NCBI GenBank assembly: GCA_001804165.1
Contig: MHFL01000049.1
Location: 11,887-16,941 of the forward strand
Reading direction: 5' to 3'
Source: Omnitrophica bacterium RIFCSPLOWO2_01_FULL_45_10
GTDB lineage: Bacteria > Omnitrophota > Gorgyraeia > 2-01-FULL-45-10
DNA length: 5,055 nucleotides
Shown: piece by piece, positions 1 through 5,055 of the stretch
Layout of the letters: each line of letters begins with the position of its first letter
How positions within the stretch are numbered: the first letter of the stretch is position 1
The notes under the pieces: generated by a model
What the model saw: the letters and a program-made list of their open reading frames with translations, nothing else
Databases searched by the model: none
Told to the model about the DNA's origin: nothing
Translations under genes and position numbers: made by a program

Positions 1-118
1 CAGTGATCTCGAAGTCTTCATGACCTAATTCCGCAAGGTCTATATTTTTTGCCTGCCTGCATACACTCTCTATCGCTGTCCCCAACATGCCGGTAGAACC
101 AAAAAGCAAAATCTTCAT
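1..118 (-). CDS. RmlD-like NAD(P)-dependent sugar reductase, N-terminus only (partial)
   Basis: The 39 complete codons visible begin MKILLFGSTGMLG and end at the window edge, so the 3' part is missing. The start shows a Rossmann strand followed by the glycine motif G7-S-T-G10-M-L-G13, which binds NAD(P). Residues near 36-39 (DFEIT) match the place where RmlD family members carry an L/D-x-T-D segment after the second strand. RmlD reduces dTDP-4-dehydro-6-deoxy-L-mannose to dTDP-L-rhamnose in the cytoplasm. The wider family also includes other nucleotide-sugar reductases and methionine adenosyltransferase beta-like proteins, so the exact substrate is open. The start is supported by an AAGGAT Shine-Dalgarno five bases upstream. 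The gene follows the radical SAM/SPASM gene after 17 bases and is probably the next cistron of the same operon. It is too short to feature as a long open frame, but the motif and ribosome binding site make it convincing. Confidence 0.8.
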   Translation of the reverse strand, partial: MKILLFGSTGMLGTAIESVCRQAKNIDLAELGHEDFEIT

Positions 119-123
119 TAAAT

Positions 124-129
124 ATCCTT
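124..129 (-). promoter_or_regulatory. Ribosome binding site of the RmlD-like gene
   Basis: AAGGAT on the minus strand lies five bases before the ATG at 118-116, inside the 17-base gap after the preceding gene's TAA. It fixes the start of the truncated gene. The gap is too short for a separate promoter or terminator, so the two genes are probably read from one transcript. Confidence 0.6.
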
Positions 130-135
130 AACCAT

Positions 136-1218
136 TTAAACGAAATTCACGTGTTCCGGCGGATTCTTAATCGTCCACAAGAACTGACTTACATAATAAT
201 GCCTGCAATTGGTCTCGCAATCTCTGTTGACATCGATCGAGCATATCTTCTTCTGCGCTTCCCAGTAGCGCCGGCTCTTCACGATCTTGGCGAGAGGCGT
301 CTCTATGATGTTGCCCATCCTGAATTCATCCCGGCGCATATTGAAAAAGTGGCCGCAGGGGAAAACGCTGCCGTCACCGCTTATATTTATTAAAAAGTGA
401 GTGCCGTAACAGACCTTAAAACCCTTGAGCCCTTGATTCTTTATCTTATTCCACCTTACTATCACTTTGTAATTGTCGGCGCTTAACCTTTCGGCTTCCT
501 TCAGCGGATCTTCCATATCATGATATTCTTCTGGCGCGTTTAACCTTCTATCCGGATCATCGGAACACGGCTTGATGACCAAATAATCCACACCCGTCTT
601 CCTTCCTAACTTAGCGAGCGGAACTATATCATCCATATTTTCTCTGGTCAAAACCATCTGCATGCCGATCGCCGCTTTGAAATGGCATGACCTTTTCTTT
701 TCAACGTAGAGTCTTATATTTTCTATGACCGAATCAAACCCTTTTATTCGATGTATCTTAAAAAAGGAAGATGGGCTTGCGGCGCTTATATTGAACCTTA
801 GCCATGAAAGAGATGAGAGCGTATCCTCGACCCTTTCTTTATTTAATAATAACCCATTGGTCGCCAGGCTCACATCCAATTTTATGTCTCTCGCGTAAAG
901 TAGGGCGTCGTAGAGCGCGTCGTTCAAGGTATTTTCTCCTTCTCCGATGAACGCGATCGACCTCACCCCTATCTCTTTAGAATCTTTTAAAAGCCGTATC
1001 AGCGCGGGCCTCGGCATGTCAAATCTGTGACGAGCATTGGTCCTTCCCTGAAGCACGCCATAACAATAAGAACATGCCATATTGCAGCCGGTTGTTATCC
1101 CTAAATCGATATGCAATGGGGCTATCTTCCCGCCATTAAGCCATTCGTTGACTCTATCTAAATGCCACAACAGTTTATGGCTATCCATCATGAATCTATC
1201 CCGCATATCGTATTCCAT
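136..1218 (-). CDS. Radical SAM protein with SPASM/twitch-like C-terminal cysteine domain
   Basis: This is a 360-residue radical SAM enzyme. The cluster motif CNMACSYC places C45, C49 and C52 for the [4Fe-4S] cluster that cleaves S-adenosylmethionine. It follows the strand LHIDLGITTGC typical of the SPASM branch. GEGEN at 92-96 is the SAM-binding GGE-type motif, and SLATNG at 117-122 is the usual following strand. The C-terminal part carries C270, C288 (in GSVFPCGH), C326, C334 and C338, resembling a SPASM or shorter twitch domain holding auxiliary Fe-S clusters. Five cysteines are fewer than in full two-cluster SPASM maturases. Known relatives mature peptides, activate sulfatases or oxidise/dehydrate sugars and aminocyclitols. 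No precursor-peptide gene is visible and the neighbours are sugar-type SDRs, so a small-molecule substrate is inferred. The ATG at 1218 has AGGAAG seven bases upstream and overlaps the preceding gene by 23 bases; M5 (1206) is a weaker alternative start. Confidence 0.88.
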   Translation of the reverse strand: MEYDMRDRFMMDSHKLLWHLDRVNEWLNGGKIAPLHIDLGITTGCNMACSYCYGVLQGRTNARHRFDMPRPALIRLLKDSKEIGVRSIAFIGEGENTLNDALYDALLYARDIKLDVSLATNGLLLNKERVEDTLSSLSWLRFNISAASPSSFFKIHRIKGFDSVIENIRLYVEKKRSCHFKAAIGMQMVLTRENMDDIVPLAKLGRKTGVDYLVIKPCSDDPDRRLNAPEEYHDMEDPLKEAERLSADNYKVIVRWNKIKNQGLKGFKVCYGTHFLINISGDGSVFPCGHFFNMRRDEFRMGNIIETPLAKIVKSRRYWEAQKKICSIDVNRDCETNCRHYYVSQFLWTIKNPPEHVNFV

Positions 1219-2137
1219 CTTTGATCTTCCTGATCGCGTCCAGTTCCACTTTCCTCATGCGCCTATAATCCGAAGAATCCATCTTCTTCATGAGCTTCTC
1301 TCGCTCCCATTCGAGAGCGGCCTTGCCCCAAACCGACGGATGATGATGTTTAATCTTACCTGACAAATCTTCGGATAACGCGATAGGTAATCCCCATGCA
1401 AAGGGAAGCCGATATCCAAGATTCCAAATCTCGCGGCCTGGCGCCAGTGTAAGGCAATCGTCCGCGTAGAGGCTGCCAAAAATGGCGCTGAAGAAATCGT
1501 GGTAATTGTACGTGTCTGAGTCGGCGATGTTCAGTATTTTTTTAAAAAATACCGGATTGCCCGCTACTATGTCATAAGCATTGACGAGGTCTTCCGCATA
1601 TATGATGCTGAACCTGTCAATCTCTTTTTCCAATAGAATCCCGCCTCTGTCGATTAAACGATTATAGAAATAGACAAGTTTTCCGGCAAAATCCCCCTCA
1701 CCAAATATATTTGCCGGCCTCATGATCGTATAATTCAACCCCTCGGCCTTCTCCTTCAGGGCATCCTCAGCGGCCATCTTGTTCGCGGCATACGACTCGA
1801 CCGGCGGCGTGTAGAATTGATTAATATATATCGCGGCGGTGCTTGTGAAGATATAGTGTCCGCACTTATCGCCCATGCATTCAAGAATAGAATCAACCTG
1901 TGAGGAAAAGTAAGCGTTATTGTCTATTATCACGTCAAAATAATATTCCTTTAAAATCTCTCTTAATGATTCTACGTCATTCCTGTCCGATTTTAAGTGC
2001 CTGATTCGCTCATCATACGCTGATCTGAATCTACCTCTATTAAGGACGGATACCTCATCGTTTTTTAAGCAAAAATGTTCCGCCAATTTCAGTCCGAGAA
2101 AACGCGCCCCTCCCAGTATCAGTATCCTTCTAGGCAT
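1196..2137 (-). CDS. NAD(P)-dependent epimerase/dehydratase (extended SDR)
   Basis: This is a 313-residue Rossmann-fold protein. The N-terminal strand and glycine motif ILILGGARFLG (5-15) and VLNRGR (31-36) after strand two are typical of the GGTRFLG/FNRG group of epimerase/dehydratases, which includes CSP41-like proteins. FDVIIDNNAY (67-76) is the cofactor-binding strand four. S99/T100 with Y116-A-A-N-K120 give the SDR Ser/Thr and YxxxK catalytic residues. MRPANIFGEGD (139-149) is the conserved RP-x-N-x-(Y/F)-G segment. The final 60 residues or so are highly charged and probably helical. Such enzymes interconvert, dehydrate or reduce nucleotide-linked sugars in the cytosol; the substrate here is unknown. 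Only about 15 residues separate the Ser/Thr from the Tyr, shorter than in GalE-type enzymes, so the active-site loop is trimmed. The ATG overlaps the upstream stop by 8 bases and has GAGGGA eight bases before it. Confidence 0.88.
   Translation of the reverse strand: MPRRILILGGARFLGLKLAEHFCLKNDEVSVLNRGRFRSAYDERIRHLKSDRNDVESLREILKEYYFDVIIDNNAYFSSQVDSILECMGDKCGHYIFTSTAAIYINQFYTPPVESYAANKMAAEDALKEKAEGLNYTIMRPANIFGEGDFAGKLVYFYNRLIDRGGILLEKEIDRFSIIYAEDLVNAYDIVAGNPVFFKKILNIADSDTYNYHDFFSAIFGSLYADDCLTLAPGREIWNLGYRLPFAWGLPIALSEDLSGKIKHHHPSVWGKAALEWEREKLMKKMDSSDYRRMRKVELDAIRKIKDGIRYAG
1226..1231 (-). promoter_or_regulatory. Ribosome binding site of the radical SAM/SPASM gene
   Basis: AGGAAG on the minus strand lies seven bases before the ATG at 1218-1216, within the final codons of the epimerase gene. 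The spacing is near ideal. It supports the first ATG over the in-frame ATG four codons later, and it implies translational coupling across the 23-base overlap. Confidence 0.6.
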
Positions 2138-3209
2138 AGGTCTTTTCCCTCACCGGGCAGGAGAGTTCCTTCTTCCCTAATTTCAGGAACTGGCAAACTC
2201 CACATTCATCGCACCTTGAATATCTCTGACCCGCCTTTACCTTCGCCAACATCATGGGATCCGCGACAAGACCGCGGCCGATGGCGACCATATCACAATC
2301 GCCGTCGGCCAAATGGCGCTCCGCTGATTCCATGTCCAAGATTTTGCCAACACCTATTACCGGTTCATTCACTATTTTTTTAACGGCTTTTGAATATTTA
2401 AAAAAATATCCCCTTTCCATCGCCTCGTTTTTGAGTAAAGCGGTATCATATATCCCGGCCGTCACGCTGAAATACCTTATCCCCGCGTCCTCCAGCAATG
2501 GCAGAAGTGTCTTATTGGTTTCTTCGTCGATTCCGCCTTTCACATAGTCCTCTCCCGATACGCGCGCTCCCAAAATTATGTCCGGCGCCTCCTTATAAAT
2601 CCCCGAGATTATCTCTAATATCAAACGCGCTCTATTCTCTAGACTTCCGCCGTACGCGTCGCTTCTATTATTGGTATAAGCGGAAAGAAACTCATGCAGA
2701 AGATATCCGTGCGCCAGGTGAAGTTCTACTGCCTGAAATCCTGCCCTGGCCGCCAATATAGCGGAATGTATGAATTTTTGCCTTATAATGGCTATTTCTT
2801 CTATATCGAGTGCCAGCGCCCTGAAACCCGTTGTCTTGCATCTATAGACAGAAGGCGCGATGGATTCATGCCCTGTTAAGCGAGGGTTACCTTGCCCGCC
2901 TACGTGCATCAATTGGATGGAGGCAAATGAATTATTTCTTCTTATCGCTTTCGCCAATCTTTCAAATCCGTCCAATGACACATCATCGTTAATGCAGAGC
3001 GATCGATCTGTGCCCTTCCCTTCCGGCGAGACAGCGGTCCCGCTCACAACTATCATGCCCGCTCCGCCTTCCGCTATCGCCTTATAAAAATCTACGACGC
3101 GAGAAGTGACGAATCCGTCTTTATCGGCCCAATTGCATGATAAGGGCGGGAATACGATTCTATTCTTAACCCTTATGCCGCCGAGCGCTATCTGGGAATC
3201 CCACAGCAT
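2130..3209 (-). CDS. Old Yellow Enzyme family flavin oxidoreductase with a 4Fe-4S cysteine motif, lacking the FadH C-terminal domains
   Basis: This is a 359-residue FMN TIM-barrel protein, numbered from the ATG at 3209. LWDSQIALGGIRVKNRIVFPPLS (two parts: 2-11 and 12-24) is the standard family N-terminus. Q99 and H102 sit in SIQLMHVG. HLAHGYLLHEFLS from H164 supplies substrate-binding H164 and H167 and the likely proton donor Y169. YGGSLENR starts at Y186, R216 is in GARVSGED, and the phosphate-binding segments are GVGKI (286-290) and GRGLVADP (311-318). C333-x2-C336-x2-C339-x11-C351 resembles the [4Fe-4S] ligands of 2,4-dienoyl-CoA reductase (FadH) and trimethylamine dehydrogenase, but the protein ends eight residues later, without their FAD/NAD(P)H domains. 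It probably reduces an activated C=C bond; the substrate is unknown. An ATG at 3266 would add 19 non-conserved residues and a 79-base overlap with no clear Shine-Dalgarno. The 3209 start gives a 22-base overlap and a GGGAGG site, so it is preferred. Confidence 0.87.
   Translation of the reverse strand: MLWDSQIALGGIRVKNRIVFPPLSCNWADKDGFVTSRVVDFYKAIAEGGAGMIVVSGTAVSPEGKGTDRSLCINDDVSLDGFERLAKAIRRNNSFASIQLMHVGGQGNPRLTGHESIAPSVYRCKTTGFRALALDIEEIAIIRQKFIHSAILAARAGFQAVELHLAHGYLLHEFLSAYTNNRSDAYGGSLENRARLILEIISGIYKEAPDIILGARVSGEDYVKGGIDEETNKTLLPLLEDAGIRYFSVTAGIYDTALLKNEAMERGYFFKYSKAVKKIVNEPVIGVGKILDMESAERHLADGDCDMVAIGRGLVADPMMLAKVKAGQRYSRCDECGVCQFLKLGKKELSCPVREKTYA
2146..2151 (-). promoter_or_regulatory. 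Ribosome binding site of the epimerase gene
   Basis: GAGGGA on the minus strand is eight bases ahead of the ATG at 2137-2135 and inside the end of the OYE-like gene. The short overlap ATGCCTAG places start and stop within 8 bases, a classic arrangement for termination-reinitiation coupling. Confidence 0.6.
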
Positions 3210-5035
3210 TTCGTATTCATGCCTCCCATTGATGTATCGATGCTGGTATTTATCAGAGACAACCATGTCATTAATCTTAAGCCCATCGTTGACAGGCCTG
3301 CGTTCTCGCAGCGGGCCAATAAATCATTTATCAACTTGTCGGTTCTTTCCGCCATATCAGGAAAAAAATTCAGTATCCATTCCTGATATAGATTCTCTTC
3401 TTTTCTGGAAGACCAACCGGATTCCGCTAATCCGATAAGCCGAATGAAATAATTCTTGTATACATCGCCTACTTTACATAATATTTGTCTCAAGACATCT
3501 TTATATTCTTCAAAAATATCTGGTATTTTCCAAAGATGGTCATTCATCCGGTTTGAATATCGAGCCATCACATTCAATGCGTCGTATAATAAATGATGTA
3601 ATCTTATCACGTCGGGACATTTGTTTTTAAGTTCACTCATCGATTTCGCTATTCCCGCAACACGTTCGTCCTCATAATGGTACGTCACGATTCCCGATAC
3701 CTCATCCTCATTCATTACGAGGCCCTTCTCGCGGAGACAATCGTGATAGGCCGTGCCGTAATAAATTATTATATTGTTTGACATGTCAAGATAATCCCAA
3801 GTCCTGTCGACCGTCTCTAAAAACTCGATTTTCTTTGATAAATCATCAAGTCTTAAGCATGGGCCAAACATCATGTGGCCAAGTAAGGGAAAGAAGATGC
3901 CCATCTCATCCAGCCGTTTAACGACCTTTATGCTTTGGTCTGAGTTGGCTATCTTTTTATAAGATTTTAATTCTGTATCTACGCCCGATTCCACGCCGAT
4001 CGCCAATATATCCACTCCCGCTTCTTTCAGTTTCCGCAAGGATTCATTATCTAACTTATCGATTGTCTCAACCCTGAGGTGAATCTTAAAAGAGGCCTGA
4101 ATATTCCTTCTTTTGATCTCATCACGGAATTCTCTCATCCTTTCTACGCCTTTAGATCCGGAGGGCCCTTCGAAAGAACTATCTATACAATTAAAAAATA
4201 TGACGCCATAGCGCTTTGAAAGAAGATCTATTTCGTCTACAAACTTCTTTATGGGCCGTCCCAACCACGGCGTCTTCCTCCCCCCTTCGGTAATATTTAC
4301 GCTTGACTCCGAGCAATAAAAACAGGGTGAAACGCACCCGCGGCTTGATTGGATGCGGACGGAATTATTATTCCGGCCATCCTCCGATATCCCTTTTTCA
4401 AGGAAGTCTCGCGATGGGTAAGGTAGAAAGTTAAAATTGACAGGCGCGATTGGCTTCCTTGAAAACTTGATCTGCCCTTGGTCTCTATAAAAACACGCTG
4501 GGATTTCAGAAAAATCTCCGTTCTTTACGGCTATCTTTTCAGATAATTTAACTAAGGACATTTCTGCTTCACCTATCAATATATAGTCCAGGCAAAGATA
4601 GCGCCCCATGAGGCCTCGCGCGAAGTCGCGTGCTCGAGGACCGCAAAGGATCATCTCATGCTGATGCTGTTCCGAGTTGAAAAGACAGATCCTGGAATCG
4701 GGATATTCATCTTTCACTCGCTCTATCATTTTCATCAACTCAAGCATAAGCGCCGCCATCGGATAAAAACATATCAGGTCATAGCCAAGGAATATTTTCT
4801 TATTATAACTATCCGCGTCGATGATGATAATTTTCACGCTCGCCCCATTCATTCTTAACAAAGATGCCATGTATCCAATCGCTATTGGGTAACTCTCTCC
4901 GGATAGATCCCCCTCTTTAACAAGATGGACAAGAAGACATCTGAATCCGATCAGATCCGTCTTACTCTTATACGGATTTTGAGGGATATCGGCAAAATCA
5001 CGCCAGAAGACATCTTCCTTATCGTAATTTAACAT
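3188..5035 (-). CDS. B12-binding-domain radical SAM protein with long C-terminal extension
   Basis: This is a 615-residue protein. Residues about 30-165 form a cobalamin-binding-type Rossmann domain: strand FRCLLVHLV, helix PIAIGYMASLLRMNG, strand VKIIIIDA, then YDLICFY, and the terminal LDYILIGEAEMSLVKL that characterises the family. The corrinoid-ligating DxHxxG motif is not visible, as in many members that bind B12 base-off without a protein ligand or have lost it. The radical SAM core starts at RIQSSRGCVSPCFYC, with cluster ligands C234, C238 and C241. HLRVETID (319-326) and ILAIGVESGVD (343-353) are typical later strands. Residues about 450-615 form a mostly helical extension I do not recognise. 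Relatives catalyse methylations, ring closures and rearrangements in pigments, lipids and natural products; the reaction here is unknown. AAAGGA is only three bases before the ATG, and the frame stays open upstream to the window edge, so the true start may lie further upstream. Confidence 0.88.
   Translation of the reverse strand: MLNYDKEDVFWRDFADIPQNPYKSKTDLIGFRCLLVHLVKEGDLSGESYPIAIGYMASLLRMNGASVKIIIIDADSYNKKIFLGYDLICFYPMAALMLELMKMIERVKDEYPDSRICLFNSEQHQHEMILCGPRARDFARGLMGRYLCLDYILIGEAEMSLVKLSEKIAVKNGDFSEIPACFYRDQGQIKFSRKPIAPVNFNFLPYPSRDFLEKGISEDGRNNNSVRIQSSRGCVSPCFYCSESSVNITEGGRKTPWLGRPIKKFVDEIDLLSKRYGVIFFNCIDSSFEGPSGSKGVERMREFRDEIKRRNIQASFKIHLRVETIDKLDNESLRKLKEAGVDILAIGVESGVDTELKSYKKIANSDQSIKVVKRLDEMGIFFPLLGHMMFGPCLRLDDLSKKIEFLETVDRTWDYLDMSNNIIIYYGTAYHDCLREKGLVMNEDEVSGIVTYHYEDERVAGIAKSMSELKNKCPDVIRLHHLLYDALNVMARYSNRMNDHLWKIPDIFEEYKDVLRQILCKVGDVYKNYFIRLIGLAESGWSSRKEENLYQEWILNFFPDMAERTDKLINDLLARCENAGLSTMGLRLMTWLSLINTSIDTSMGGMNTKCCGIPR
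3222..3227 (-). promoter_or_regulatory. Ribosome binding site deciding the OYE-like gene start
   Basis: GGGAGG on the minus strand lies 12 bases before the ATG at 3209-3207, inside the last codons of the cobalamin-type radical SAM gene. The spacing is somewhat long, but the match to the anti-Shine-Dalgarno is strong. The alternative ATG at 3266 has nothing comparable ahead of it. The following codons also match the usual start of the family. Confidence 0.5.
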
Positions 5036-5055
5036 CTTTCCTTTTAACCAGAGAT
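5036..5055 (-). other. Upstream edge: short Shine-Dalgarno-bearing leader, possible end of a previous gene
   Basis: These 20 bases precede the first radical SAM gene. AAAGGA (5044-5039) is a purine-rich ribosome binding site with short spacing of three bases. A TAA at 5046-5044, in a different frame from the radical SAM gene, could be the stop of an upstream cistron, which would match the overlapping style of the operon. Three sense codons before it are too few to prove this. Confidence 0.25.

Noticed and set aside
119..135. Possible promoter or terminator between the SPASM and RmlD-like genes
   Set aside because: The gap is only 17 bases and is accounted for by the ribosome binding site; there is no hairpin or room for a promoter.
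136..1218. RiPP maturase interpretation of the SPASM-like protein
   Set aside because: No small precursor peptide frame with a ribosome binding site exists in the gap-free operon, and the neighbours are sugar-type enzymes. A precursor outside the window cannot be excluded.
1082..1363. Plus-strand open frame of 93 codons spanning the SPASM/epimerase junction
   Set aside because: It is antisense to two well-supported genes, has no recognisable domain, and its composition looks like a shadow translation. Other plus-strand frames (for example 2075-2383, 3106-3438, 4658-4858) were rejected for the same reason.
1288..1479. Minus-strand open frame of 63 codons inside the epimerase gene
   Set aside because: It is out of frame within the C-terminal half of a gene with clear family motifs and has no independent support.
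1534..1552. Perfect T/A-rich inverted repeat (GTATTTTTT, central T, AAAAAATAC) that could be a terminator, operator or frameshift slippery site
   Set aside because: It lies within the epimerase coding region, where it encodes VFFKKI. The stem has almost no GC, and in the reading frame it does not form a canonical X-XXY-YYZ heptamer. Both flanks stay in the same frame with conserved protein sequence.
2394..2409. Second A/T-rich inverted repeat (ATATTT / AAATAT)
   Set aside because: It is inside the OYE-like gene and explained by the FFKY codons. It resembles the 1534-1552 element only through shared Phe/Lys codon runs, so it is not a real repeat family.

Overview
The window is one tightly packed block of five genes, all on the minus strand, with essentially no non-coding DNA. 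In transcription order (right to left) they are: a cobalamin-binding-domain radical SAM protein (3188-5035); a single-domain Old Yellow Enzyme (OYE) type flavin oxidoreductase with an iron-sulfur cysteine motif (2130-3209, possibly from 3266); an extended short-chain NAD(P)-dependent epimerase/dehydratase (1196-2137); a radical SAM protein with a SPASM/twitch-like cysteine-rich C-terminus (136-1218); and the first 39 codons of an RmlD-like dTDP-4-dehydrorhamnose reductase family protein (1-118, running off the left edge). Junctions are overlaps of about 22, 8 and 23 bases, then a 17-base gap. This is the layout of a co-transcribed, probably translationally coupled operon.

The genes fit together as a small-molecule or sugar tailoring pathway rather than central metabolism. 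Two NAD(P)-dependent sugar-type SDR enzymes sit beside two radical SAM enzymes of different subclasses and an ene-reductase-like flavoprotein. The most economical reading is biosynthesis or modification of an unusual (deoxy)sugar, surface polysaccharide unit or secondary metabolite. Substrate and product cannot be read from the sequence, so this is inference.

Two [4Fe-4S]/SAM enzymes plus a probable Fe-S flavoprotein suggest an anaerobic or microaerophilic bacterium. Base composition is moderate (mid-40s % GC by eye) and the proteins are rich in Lys, Ile and Asp/Glu. The style resembles uncultured anaerobic lineages such as Omnitrophota, but that is a low-confidence impression and no taxonomic marker is present.

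No tRNA, rRNA, CRISPR array, insertion sequence, riboswitch or convincing terminator was seen. No stretch longer than 20 bases lacks a gene. The operon promoter must lie to the right of the window and the operon continues to the left.
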